This document shows, one piece after another, positions 23,907 to 32,083 of a DNA stretch of 64,000 bases (positions are counted from its first letter, which is position 1; each line of letters opens with the position of its first letter). A program made the position numbers and the translations under genes. The notes below the pieces were generated by a model. It was not told where the DNA came from and did no database searches. It was given only the letters and a program-made list of their open reading frames with translations. The stretch lies in NCBI RefSeq assembly GCF_001280085.1, contig NZ_LGED01000258.1, forward strand, positions 12,029-76,028, written 5' to 3'. The stretch is from Saccharothrix sp. NRRL B-16348 (GTDB taxonomy: Bacteria > Actinomycetota > Actinomycetes > Mycobacteriales > Pseudonocardiaceae).

Positions 23907-25450
23907 AGTTGACCAGGACCGCGGATCTGTGGTGGAAGAACGCCGTCGTGTACTGCTTGGACGTGGAGACGTTCCACGATGCGAACGGTGACGGGCACGG
24001 TGATTTCCGGGGGTTGATCGACAAGATCGACCACTTGCACCGGTTGGGTGTGACGTGTTTGTGGTTGATGCCGTTCTTCCCGTCGCCGGATCGGGATGAC
24101 GGGTACGACATCACGGATTTCTACGGTGTGGATCCGCGGTTGGGGACGTTGGGTGATTTCGTGGAGTTCGTGCGGACGGCGCGTGATCGTGGGATGCGGG
24201 TGATCGCGGATCTGGTGGTGAACCACACGTCGGATCGGCATCCGTGGTTCCAGGCGGCGCGTGATCCGGGTAGTCCGTTCCACGACTGGTACGTGTGGGC
24301 GGACGAGCCGCCGGCGAACGCGTCGGACGGGGTGGTGTTCCCGGACGAGGAGACGTCGCTGTGGACGTATGACCGGAAGGCGAAGCGGTACTACCTGCAC
24401 CGGTTCTACCGGCACCAGCCTGATCTGAACGTGGCGAACCCGAAGGTGCGGGACGAGATCGCGCGGGTGATGGGGTTCTGGATGGAGTTGGGGTTGTCGG
24501 GGTTCCGGGTGGACGCGGTGCCGTTCTTGTTGGAGGCGCCGATCGAGGCGTTGCCGGATCCGCACGACTACTTGGCGGATCTGCGGGCGTTCCTGTCGCG
24601 GCGCAACGGTGAGGCGATCCTGTTGGGTGAGGTGAACCTGCCGTACGCGGAGACGATGGCGTTCTTCGGCGGGTCGGACGGTGTGGGCGACGAGTTGCAC
24701 ATGTGTTTCGACTTCATCGGGATGCAGCAGTTGTACTTGTCGTTGGCGCGTCGGGACGCGAGTCCGTTGACTCATGCGTTGAGGGAGCGTCCGGAGCCGC
24801 CGCGGGATTGTCATTGGGCGACGTTCGTGCGCAATCACGACGAGTTGACGTTGGACAAGTTGACGGAGCCGGAGCGGCAGGAGGTGTTCGCGGCGTTCGG
24901 TCCGGAGGAGGACATGCAGCTGTACGGGCGGGGGTTGCGGCGGCGGTTGCCGTCGATGTTGGAGGGTGATCCGGACCGGATCAGGATGGTGTACAGCCTG
25001 TTGTTCTCGTTGCCGGGGACGCCGGTGTTGTTCTACGGCGAGGAGGTCGGGATGACCGAGGACTTGTCGTTGGAGGGTCGGTTGGCGGTGCGGACGCCGA
25101 TGTGGTGGGACGCGGTGGACGGGCAGCGGCGTGATTCCGGGTCGCTGTTGGGGTGGGTCCGGTTGCTGGTGGAGCGGTACCGGGAGTGTCCGGAGTTGGC
25201 GTGGGGTGCGTTCTCGACGATCGACACGGCGGATCCGGCGGTGTTCGCGCACCGGTGCGAGATCGACGGTGGGACGGTGGTCGCGGTGCACAACTTCGCC
25301 GACCGGGACGTCGTGGTCGAGTTGCCGAAGGTCGAGGGTGTGCTGACGGATCTGCTGGTGGACGGCACGGTGGCGCCGGGGGAGGACGGGACGGCGGTGG
25401 TGGAGTTGGGTCGGTACGGGTGTCGGTGGTTCCGTCAGGTGAGCCGGTAG
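23903..25450 (+). CDS. GH13 alpha-glucosidase/trehalose synthase-like enzyme
   Basis: 515-residue cytoplasmic GH13 protein. The four conserved regions are present: ADLVVNHTS, GFRVDAVPF (nucleophile Asp), LLGEVNLPY (acid Glu) and FVRNHDELT. The start resembles trehalose synthase (WWKNAVVYCLDVETFHDANG, quoted as key W-W-K and D-x-N-G-D-G-x-G-D-F), and a C-terminal beta domain ends the protein. It lacks the maltokinase extension. It might interconvert maltose and trehalose or hydrolyse small alpha-glucosides. No signal peptide. Coupled to the flavin oxidoreductase by a GTGA overlap; its last 16 bases overlap the convergent response regulator gene. Confidence 0.88.
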   Translation: MKLTRTADLWWKNAVVYCLDVETFHDANGDGHGDFRGLIDKIDHLHRLGVTCLWLMPFFPSPDRDDGYDITDFYGVDPRLGTLGDFVEFVRTARDRGMRVIADLVVNHTSDRHPWFQAARDPGSPFHDWYVWADEPPANASDGVVFPDEETSLWTYDRKAKRYYLHRFYRHQPDLNVANPKVRDEIARVMGFWMELGLSGFRVDAVPFLLEAPIEALPDPHDYLADLRAFLSRRNGEAILLGEVNLPYAETMAFFGGSDGVGDELHMCFDFIGMQQLYLSLARRDASPLTHALRERPEPPRDCHWATFVRNHDELTLDKLTEPERQEVFAAFGPEEDMQLYGRGLRRRLPSMLEGDPDRIRMVYSLLFSLPGTPVLFYGEEVGMTEDLSLEGRLAVRTPMWWDAVDGQRRDSGSLLGWVRLLVERYRECPELAWGAFSTIDTADPAVFAHRCEIDGGTVVAVHNFADRDVVVELPKVEGVLTDLLVDGTVAPGEDGTAVVELGRYGCRWFRQVSR

Positions 25451-26121
25451 CCGTGGGCGGGTCGGTTGGCCATGCCGTAGCGGGGTAGGACTTCGGCTTT
25501 GCCGATGGTGACGAGGTGTTCGAGGTAGCGGCGGGCGCTGACGCGGGAGAGTCCGGCGCGGTCGGCGACTTCCTGGGCGGAGAGGTCGTCGTGGGTGGTT
25601 TTGAGGGCGTCGACGACGAGTTTGAGGGTGAGGGGTGAGAGGCCTTTGGGGAGGGCGGCCCGGGGTCGGTGTTGGAGGAGTTGGTCGACTTCGTCCTGGT
25701 CGAGCCAGGGTCCGAGGCGTTGGACCTCGGTGCGGCGGGCGAGGTATTCGCGCATGCGGTCGAGGAACGCGGTGCGGGTGAAGGGTTTGACGAGGTAGTG
25801 GTCGACGCCGCGGGACATGGCCTGGCGGACGGTGTCGCGTTCGCGGGCGGCGGTGACGGCGATGACGTCGACGGGTGGGCCCGGTCGGGTGCGGAGGCGG
25901 GCGAGGACTTCGAGTCCGGAGATGTCGGGGAGGTGGATGTCGAGCAGGACGAGGTCGGGGCGGAGGGTGTCGACGGCGCGGAGGGCTTCGCCGCCGCCGT
26001 GTGCTTCGCCGACGACGGTGAAGTCGGGGAGGGCGTCGAGGAAGCCGCGGTGGACGGCGGCGACGGCGAAGTCGTCGTCGACGACGAGGGTGCGGACGGG
26101 GGTTCGGTCGGTGGTGGTCAT
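25435..26121 (-). CDS. CitB/DcuR-type response regulator
   Basis: 228 residues. The receiver has VVDDD, phospho-acceptor Asp61 in LVLLDIHLP and Lys in YLVKPF. The C-terminal part is not LuxR but the CitB/DpiA-type helix-turn-helix (SAQEVADRAGLSRVSARRYL). It overlaps its sensor kinase by 4 bases (ATGA at 26118-26121). By analogy with CitAB and DctSR systems it should activate the divergent tripartite tricarboxylate transporter genes when the sensor detects an organic acid. Confidence 0.93.
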   Translation of the reverse strand: MTTTDRTPVRTLVVDDDFAVAAVHRGFLDALPDFTVVGEAHGGGEALRAVDTLRPDLVLLDIHLPDISGLEVLARLRTRPGPPVDVIAVTAARERDTVRQAMSRGVDHYLVKPFTRTAFLDRMREYLARRTEVQRLGPWLDQDEVDQLLQHRPRAALPKGLSPLTLKLVVDALKTTHDDLSAQEVADRAGLSRVSARRYLEHLVTIGKAEVLPRYGMANRPAHGYRLT

Positions 26122-27689
26122 CGGGCGGCCTCCGGGAGCCAGACGTCGAAGGAGGCTCCGCCGAGTTCGGAGTCGGTGATGCGGACCTGGCCGCTGCGGC
26201 GGGTGACGACTCGGGAGACCAGGGCGAGGCCTATGCCTCGTCCGTGTGCGCCGCGGGGTGCTTTGGTGCTGACGCCGAGGGTGAAGATGCGGTCGCGGTC
26301 GGTGTGGTCGACGCCGGGTCCGTCGTCGTCGACGACGACTCGGACGCCGGTGGGGTCGGAGTGGACGAGGACGAGGACGGTGCCGCCGGGGTGGACGGCG
26401 TCGACGGCGTTGTCGACGAGGTTGCCGAGGACGGTGAGGGCGTCGTCGCCGGTGCGGGCGTCGACGGTGGTGGCGGGGTCGAGGCGGAGGGCGACGCCGC
26501 GTTCGTGGGCGGTGGAGGACTTGGCGAGCAGGAGTGCGGCGAGGGCGGGGTCGGTCATGGCGCCGCCGATGATGTCGGAGGTGGCGGAGCCGGCGCCGCC
26601 GACGCGTTCGATGTAGGCGACGGCGTCGTCGCGTCGGTCGAGTTCGACGAGGCCGCTGATGACGTGCAGGTGGTTGGTGAACTCGTGGGCCTGGGCGCGG
26701 AGGACTTCGGTGACGGTGCGTTGGCCGTCGAGTTCGCGCAGGGCGTCGTGGAGTTCGGTGCGGTCGCGGAGGGTGAGGACGACGCCGACGGGTCGGCCGT
26801 GGGTCTTGGCGGTCATGCGGTTGGCGACGAGGACGCGTTCGCCGGCGAGGACGAGGCGGTCGGCGACGTCGTCGTGGGTGCGGGCGAGGTCGAGGAGGCC
26901 GCCGTCCTCGAGGACGGCGGCGGCGGGTTTGCCGGTGGGGTCGTCGGTGAGGCCGAGGAGGCGGAGTGCTTCGTCGTTGACGAGGACGAGGCGTTCGTGG
27001 TCGTCGACGGCGACGACGCCTTCGCGGATGCCGTGGAGCATGGCGTCGCGGGTTTCGAGGAGGTGGGCGATCTCGTCGGGTTCGAGGCTGAAGGTGCGGG
27101 TGCGGACCATGCGGGTGACGAGGGCGGCGCCGAGGACGCCGACGAGGGCGGCGGCGGCGAGCCAGCCGATGAGTTCGGGGAGGTCTTCGGCGAGGTCGGC
27201 GTCGAGTTCGCTTTCGAGGATGCCGACGGAGGCCATGCCGATGATGTCGCCGGCGGGGGAGCGGACGGGGACTTTGGCGCGCAGCGAGGTGCCGAGGGTG
27301 CCGGTTTCGGTGCCGACGAAGACGTGGCCGGACAGGGGGCTGCTGGGGTCGGTGGAGACGCGTTCGCCGATGCGGTGGGGGTCGGGGTGGGCGTAGCGGA
27401 CGCCGTCGCGGTCGGTGACGACGACGTAGGTGACGCCGGAGGCCCGGCGGAGGAGTTCGGCGAGGGGCTGGATGGTGGCGGCGGGGTCGGGGGAGGTGAA
27501 GGCGTCGACGACGGTGGGGAGGCGGGCGACGCTTTCGGCGACGGACAGCATGCGGTCCTTGTAGGCCTCGCGGATGCGGTCGCTCTGCATTTTGGCTGCC
27601 AGGAGGCCTGCCGCGCAGGTGGTGGCGAGCACGATGACGACCTGCAGGGCGAGCAGGGTGACACCGAGGGGGACCGAACGGCGGCGCAT
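26118..27689 (-). CDS. CitA/DcuS-type sensor histidine kinase
   Basis: 523 residues. One helix near the N-terminus (about 8-30), an extracytoplasmic PDC/PAS sensor (about 35-165) with the family-typical RIREAYKDRMLSVAESVARL segment (key R-x-x-Y), a second helix (about 170-195), a cytoplasmic PAS domain (about 210-310), then the HPK motif QAHEFTNHLHVISGL with His335 and an ATPase domain with N box GNLVDNAVDAV and G box GRGIGLALVSRV. These kinases sense citrate, C4-dicarboxylates or tricarballylate directly. ATG 27689 places the first helix normally. It is divergent from tctC across a 175-base gap, a standard layout for TctDE/CitAB-regulated transporters. Confidence 0.93.
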   Translation of the reverse strand: MRRRSVPLGVTLLALQVVIVLATTCAAGLLAAKMQSDRIREAYKDRMLSVAESVARLPTVVDAFTSPDPAATIQPLAELLRRASGVTYVVVTDRDGVRYAHPDPHRIGERVSTDPSSPLSGHVFVGTETGTLGTSLRAKVPVRSPAGDIIGMASVGILESELDADLAEDLPELIGWLAAAALVGVLGAALVTRMVRTRTFSLEPDEIAHLLETRDAMLHGIREGVVAVDDHERLVLVNDEALRLLGLTDDPTGKPAAAVLEDGGLLDLARTHDDVADRLVLAGERVLVANRMTAKTHGRPVGVVLTLRDRTELHDALRELDGQRTVTEVLRAQAHEFTNHLHVISGLVELDRRDDAVAYIERVGGAGSATSDIIGGAMTDPALAALLLAKSSTAHERGVALRLDPATTVDARTGDDALTVLGNLVDNAVDAVHPGGTVLVLVHSDPTGVRVVVDDDGPGVDHTDRDRIFTLGVSTKAPRGAHGRGIGLALVSRVVTRRSGQVRITDSELGGASFDVWLPEAAR

Positions 27690-27864
27690 GGCAGAGCATT
27701 CTGGCCCAACGGGTGTGAGCGGGGCCACGACCTAAACGACCAATACGGCCCTTACGACCTTTGCGGGGTGGTGCGGGGGGTGGGCTCTTAGCGTTCCGGC
27801 GCACCGGAGCGACGGTGCTGCGGTGGCGGCCGTGTTCGGCCGATATTTTCGCGTGGAGGACCCG

Positions 27865-28836
27865 ATGGCAGGACAGCGCACCCGACTTCTCGCGGCCGTG
27901 GCGGCCGTGGGCCTGGTGGTCGCGGGGTGTGGGGGCGGCGGCGCGGGGGGCGACGTCGGCCGGTTGGAGATCATGGCCCCGGCGGATCCGGGTGGCGGGT
28001 GGGACCAGACGGCGCGGGCGATGCAGGCCGCGATCGACGGCGCGGACCTGGCGGACTCGGTGCAGGTCAGCAACGTGGGCGGTGCGGGCGGCACGGTGGG
28101 GTTGCAGAAGCTGGCGAACGAGCGGTCCGAGAGCTACCTGATGGTGACCGGGCTGGTGATGGTCGGCGCGGTGGAGACCAACGGGGCGGACAAGCGGTTG
28201 GAGGACACGACGCCGATCGCCCGGTTGACGGCGGAGGACGAGGTGGTGGTCGTGCCCGCCGAGTCGCCGTACCGGACGATCGAGGAGCTGCTGGCCGCGG
28301 TGGACGAGAAGGGCAAGGGGGTGACGATCACCGGCGGTTCGGCGGGCGGCACGGACCACATCCTGGCCGGGATGCTGTTGCAGGCGTTGGACATCGACCC
28401 GGGCAAGTTGAACTACGTGCCCTACTCCGGCGGCGGTGAGTCGCTGGCGGCGTTGCTGGGCGGGAAGGTCGACGCCGGCATCTCGGGTGTGGGCGAGTAC
28501 GTGGAGCAGATCAAGGCGGGCAAGCTGCGGGCGTTGGGCACGTCGGGGCCGAAGGAGCACCCGGAGCTGAAGGTGCCGACGTTCAAGAAGCTGGGCACCG
28601 GTGTGGAGCTGATCAACTGGCGTGGTGTGGTGGCGCCGGGGTCGATCTCGGTGGCGGCGAAGGACAAGCTGGTGAAGCTGGTCACCGACATGCACGCGAG
28701 CCCGCAGTGGCAGGAGGAGCTGAAGAAGAAGGGCTGGACGGACACGTTCCAGACCGGGCACGACTTCTCGACGTTCCTGACGATGGAGATCGGCCGCATC
28801 AAGCCGGTGTTGCAGGAGATCGGCCTGGTCTCGTGA
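27865..28836 (+). CDS. tctC: Tripartite tricarboxylate transporter substrate-binding protein
   Basis: 323 residues, a lipoprotein with lipobox VVAGC (lipidated Cys22). The TctC/Bug fold is recognisable from MAPADPGGGWDQTARAMQ at the start of the mature part, ITGGSAGGTDHI, and NYVPYSGGGESLAALLGG (only short pieces quoted). It binds an organic acid outside the membrane and delivers it to TctAB. ATG 27865 has GGAGG 5 bases upstream. The next gene overlaps by 4 bases. The ligand (citrate, a dicarboxylate or another small acid) is not determined by sequence. Confidence 0.95.
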   Translation: MAGQRTRLLAAVAAVGLVVAGCGGGGAGGDVGRLEIMAPADPGGGWDQTARAMQAAIDGADLADSVQVSNVGGAGGTVGLQKLANERSESYLMVTGLVMVGAVETNGADKRLEDTTPIARLTAEDEVVVVPAESPYRTIEELLAAVDEKGKGVTITGGSAGGTDHILAGMLLQALDIDPGKLNYVPYSGGGESLAALLGGKVDAGISGVGEYVEQIKAGKLRALGTSGPKEHPELKVPTFKKLGTGVELINWRGVVAPGSISVAAKDKLVKLVTDMHASPQWQEELKKKGWTDTFQTGHDFSTFLTMEIGRIKPVLQEIGLVS

Positions 28837-29369
28837 CGTCGTCCGACGCGACATCCCCCGATCCGGCGCCGCCGGCCCGGTCGGCGAAGGCCGAGGAGTA
28901 CGTGTTCGGGGCCCTGGTGGCGGCGTTGGGGGTGTTCACCCTGGTGGACGCGACCACGATCGCGACCAGGGGTTCGATGGGCACGGTGGGGCCGCGGGTG
29001 TTCCCGTACGCGGTGGGTGCGCTGCTGGTCGTGACGGGGGTGGCGGCGATCGTCGCCACCGCCCGCGGCCGGCTGGGCCCGGCGGAGGACGCCGAGGACG
29101 TGGACACGTCGGTGCGCACGGACTGGGTGACGGTGGCGAAGCTGGTCGCGGTGCTGGTGGCGCACCTGGCGCTGATCGACGTGGCGGGCTGGCCGGTGGC
29201 CGGGGCCGTGCTGTTCTTCGGCGCGGCGTGGACGTTGGGCGCGGTGTGGTGGAAGGCGCTGGTCGTCGCGGTGGTGCTGGCGCTGGTGGTGCAGGTGCTG
29301 TTCGCGGCGGGGTTGGGGCTGTCGCTGCCGGCCGGGGTGTTCGAGGGGGTGCCGTTGCTCGATGGGTAG
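28833..29369 (+). CDS. tctB: Tripartite tricarboxylate transporter small membrane subunit
   Basis: 178 residues. Four predicted helices (about 27-47, 55-75, 100-120 and 130-165) and the [13 protein letters not shown] motif are typical of TctB. It starts with GTG inside the tctC stop and overlaps tctA by 8 bases, so the complex is made from one coupled operon. An N-terminal Pro/Ala-rich stretch of 20 residues is unusual but harmless. Confidence 0.93.
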   Translation: MTSSDATSPDPAPPARSAKAEEYVFGALVAALGVFTLVDATTIATRGSMGTVGPRVFPYAVGALLVVTGVAAIVATARGRLGPAEDAEDVDTSVRTDWVTVAKLVAVLVAHLALIDVAGWPVAGAVLFFGAAWTLGAVWWKALVVAVVLALVVQVLFAAGLGLSLPAGVFEGVPLLDG

Positions 29370-30843
29370 CCTCACCGCGCTGTTGGAGGGCTTCGCGACG
29401 GCCGCGCAGCCCGAGTACCTGCTCTACGCCCTGCTGGGCGTCACGCTCGGCACCGCCGTGGGCGTGCTGCCCGGTATCGGCCCGGCGATGACGGTGGCGT
29501 TGCTGCTGCCGTTGACGTACTCGCTGGAACCCACCGCCGCGTTGATCATCTTCGCGGGCATCTACTACGGCGGCATGTACGGCGGGTCGACCACGTCGAT
29601 CCTGCTCAACACGCCGGGCGAGTCGTCGTCGGTGGTGACGGCGCTGGAGGGCAACCGGATGGCCCGCGCCGGGCGGGGCGCGGCGGCGCTGGCGACGGCG
29701 GCGATCGGGTCGTTCGTGGCGGGCACGATCGCGACGATCCTGCTCACCGCGCTGGCGCCGACGATCGCCGACCTGGCGGTGACGCTGGGCCCGGCGGACT
29801 ACGTGGCGTTGATGGTGGTGGCGTTCACCACGGTCGCGGCGCTGTTGGGCGCGTCGCCGGTGCGCGGGTTGGCGTCGCTGGGCCTCGGGCTGTTCATCGG
29901 GCTGGTCGGCACCGACACCCTGACCGGGCAGCAGCGGTTCACGCTCGGCGTGCCGACGCTGTCGGACGGGATCGACGTGGTCGTGGTCGCCGTCGGGGTG
30001 TTCGCCGTCGGCGAGGCCCTGTACGTGGCGGCGCGGATGCGGCACGGCCCGGTCGAGGTGGTGCCGGTGGGCGGGAAGTGGATGACCGGCGAGTTCTGGC
30101 GGCGGTCGTGGAAGCCGTGGCTGCGCGGCACCGCGATCGGTTTCCCGATCGGCACCATCCCGGCCGGCGGCGCGGACGTGTCGACGTTCCTGTCGTACGC
30201 GGCGGAGAAGAAGCTCGCGAAACGCCCGGAGGAGTTCGGGAAGGGCGCGATCGAGGGCGTCGCGGGGCCGGAGGCGGCGAACAACGCCGCGGCGGCCGGT
30301 GTGCTGGTGCCGTTGCTGACGTTGGGGTTGCCGACGACGGCGACGGCGGCGGTGATCGTGGCCGGGTTCCAGAGCTACGGCATCCAGCCGGGGCCGCTGC
30401 TGTTCACCAACGACTCGGCGCTGGTGTGGGCGCTGATCGCGTCGCTGTACATCGGCAACGTGATGCTGCTGGTGCTGAACCTGCCGTTGGTGAAGATCTG
30501 GGTGAAGGTGCTGCAGATCCCGCGGCCCTACCTGTACGCGGGGATCCTGCTGTTCGCCGCGTTGGGCACCTACGCGGTGAACTTCGTGGTCGACGACCTG
30601 GTGGTGCTGCTGGTCATCGGCGTGGCCGGGTTCTTCATGCGCCGCCACGGCTACCCGGTGGCGCCGCTGGTGGTGGGGCTCATCCTGGGGCCGATGGCCG
30701 AGGAGCAGGTCCGCCGCACCCTGCAGATCAGCGAGGGCGACCCGGCGGCGCTGGTCGCGAGCCCGTTCGCGGCGGTCGCCTACGCGGTGCTGGCCGCCGC
30801 GCTGGTCGTCACGGTCGTGCTGCGGGTCCGCCGCCGGGCCTGA
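29362..30843 (+). CDS. tctA: Tripartite tricarboxylate transporter large membrane subunit
   Basis: 493 residues, 11-12 membrane helices. Family motifs are clear: [20 protein letters not shown] (20 residues, 34-53), [20 protein letters not shown], and GIPTTATAA-like [10 protein letters not shown] in the second half. It forms the channel that imports the TctC-bound acid with a sodium or proton gradient. It ends the tctCBA operon and is followed by a 15-bp hairpin that separates it from the lysine operon 220 bases further on. Confidence 0.96.
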   Translation: MGSLTALLEGFATAAQPEYLLYALLGVTLGTAVGVLPGIGPAMTVALLLPLTYSLEPTAALIIFAGIYYGGMYGGSTTSILLNTPGESSSVVTALEGNRMARAGRGAAALATAAIGSFVAGTIATILLTALAPTIADLAVTLGPADYVALMVVAFTTVAALLGASPVRGLASLGLGLFIGLVGTDTLTGQQRFTLGVPTLSDGIDVVVVAVGVFAVGEALYVAARMRHGPVEVVPVGGKWMTGEFWRRSWKPWLRGTAIGFPIGTIPAGGADVSTFLSYAAEKKLAKRPEEFGKGAIEGVAGPEAANNAAAAGVLVPLLTLGLPTTATAAVIVAGFQSYGIQPGPLLFTNDSALVWALIASLYIGNVMLLVLNLPLVKIWVKVLQIPRPYLYAGILLFAALGTYAVNFVVDDLVVLLVIGVAGFFMRRHGYPVAPLVVGLILGPMAEEQVRRTLQISEGDPAALVASPFAAVAYAVLAAALVVTVVLRVRRRA

Positions 30844-30855
30844 CCGTCCGTGTCA

Positions 30856-30890
30856 CGTGCCCGGCCGGGGATGCCCCCCGGCCGGGCACG
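30856..30890. terminator. Strong hairpin after tctA
   Basis: Arms CGTGCCCGGCCGGGG (30856-30870) and CCCCGGCCGGGCACG (30876-30890) pair perfectly over 15 bp with a 5-base loop, 12 bases after the tctA stop. Confidence 0.85.
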
Positions 30891-30975
30891 TCCGCGTTCC
30901 GGGGCCGTCCGCGTTCCCTGCACATCCGTGGTTCCGGGCCGGCACACCCGCGTTCCCTGGGGGTGTCGGCGTTCG
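30891..30975. repeat. Irregular tandem repeats of CCGCGTTCC
   Basis: Five units: TCCGCGTTCC at 30891 and 30908, TCCGTGGTTCC at 30925, CCCGCGTTCC at 30947 and TCGGCGTTCG at 30966, spaced 17, 17, 22 and 19 bases, with varied G/C-rich linkers (GGGGCCG, CTGCACA, GGGCCGGCACA, CTGGGGGTG). I believe similar arrays occur between genes in other Pseudonocardiales. They sit exactly where plus-strand composition flips from G-rich to C-rich. Confidence 0.65.
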
Positions 30976-31018
30976 GCGCGCCCCCTCCTGCGGCGTCACC
31001 CTTGCGGAATCCCGGCCG

Positions 31019-31028
31019 TTCACGTGAA
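31019..31028. promoter_or_regulatory. Palindrome TTCACGTGAA upstream of kdd operon
   Basis: Perfect 10-base palindrome 38 bases before the kdd start. It could be an operator for the lysine operon; no typical -35/-10 pair is evident. Confidence 0.35.
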
Positions 31029-31066
31029 GATATCCGGGTCCTGGCCTCATAGACCGAAGGATTTCC

Positions 31067-32083
31067 ATGACTTCGCCGTACGGTCTGCACCGCGTCCTCG
31101 AACCCGCCGGGGTGCTGCCGCAGCAGGCCCACCGGCTGGACGCCACCCCGGTGTGCGGACCCGACGAAGTCCTGGTCGACGTGTCCCGGCTCAACCTCGA
31201 CGCCGCCTCCTACCGGCAGCTGCGCGAGGAGCACGGCGTCGCCGGTGTCCGGCGGGCCGTCCTGGACATCGTCGCCGCCCGCGGCAAGATGCAGAACCCC
31301 GTCACCGGATCGGGTGGCATGCTGCTCGGCGTCGTCCGGGAGGTCGGCCCCGCCTCACCGCTGGGCCTGCGGCCGGGTGACCGGATCGCGACGCTGGTGT
31401 CGCTGACCCTCACGCCGCTGCGCATCACCGACGGCCTCGCCGCGTGGGACGGCGCGGACGAGCAGGTGCCGTGCGAGGGCACCGCGGTGCTGTTCGGCCG
31501 GTCCATCGCCGCCGTGCTGCCCGACGACCTGCCCGAACAGCTCGCCCTGTCGGTGCTGGACGTGTGCGGCGCGCCCGCGTTGACCGACCGGGTCGTGCGC
31601 CGCCGTGCCGCGCCGTCGGTGCTGGTGCTGGGCGGCGGCGGCAAGTCGGGGTCGCTGTCGCTGGCCGCCGCGCGGCGCGCCGGCGCGTCCCGGCTCGTCG
31701 CGCTCGTGCCCACCGGGCGGGAAGCCGCCGCCGTCCGCGCCTCCGGGCTCGCCGACACCGTGGTCGTCGCCGACGCCCGCGACCCGCTCGCCGTCGCCGC
31801 CGCCGTCGGCGACCCGGTGGACGTGACCGTGGTGTGCGTCGACGTGCCCGGCTGCGAGCACGGCGCGATCCTGGCCACCGCCGACGGCGGCACCGTGGTG
31901 TTCTTCTCCATGGCCACCTCGTTCCCCGCCGCCGCGCTGGGCGCCGAAGGGCTCGCCGCCGACGTGGAGATGCTCGTCGGCAACGGCTACGTGCCAGGTC
32001 ACGCCGCGTTCGCCCTGGACCTGCTGCGCGGTGAGCCTGCCGTGCGGGCCCTGTTCGAGCACCGGCAGACTCAGCAGGCGTGA
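31067..32083 (+). CDS. kdd: L-erythro-3,5-diaminohexanoate dehydrogenase
   Basis: 338 residues. It oxidatively deaminates 3,5-diaminohexanoate to 5-amino-3-oxohexanoate with NAD(P)+ (EC 1.4.1.11), the third step of lysine fermentation after KamA and KamDE. Sequence features that I recognise from clostridial and Fusobacterium Kdd: GSGGMLLGVVREVG, IATLVSLTLTPLRI, FGRSIAAVLPDD, and the nucleotide-binding VLGGGGKSGSLSL. ATG 31067 has GAAGGA 5 bases upstream. It is the first gene of a five-gene run; the next gene's GTG overlaps its stop by 4 bases. Identification rests also on the kamD, kamE and kal neighbours. Confidence 0.93.
   Translation: MTSPYGLHRVLEPAGVLPQQAHRLDATPVCGPDEVLVDVSRLNLDAASYRQLREEHGVAGVRRAVLDIVAARGKMQNPVTGSGGMLLGVVREVGPASPLGLRPGDRIATLVSLTLTPLRITDGLAAWDGADEQVPCEGTAVLFGRSIAAVLPDDLPEQLALSVLDVCGAPALTDRVVRRRAAPSVLVLGGGGKSGSLSLAAARRAGASRLVALVPTGREAAAVRASGLADTVVVADARDPLAVAAAVGDPVDVTVVCVDVPGCEHGAILATADGGTVVFFSMATSFPAAALGAEGLAADVEMLVGNGYVPGHAAFALDLLRGEPAVRALFEHRQTQQA

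Noticed and set aside
25435..28854. Very long minus-strand frame through the kinase and tctC
   Set aside because: Only the last 229 codons (the response regulator) have domain support; the rest is Arg/Pro-rich shadow of the kinase and transporter genes.
30891..30975. Possible CRISPR array
   Set aside because: Units are only 9-10 bases, degenerate, with spacing of 17-22 and no cas genes nearby.
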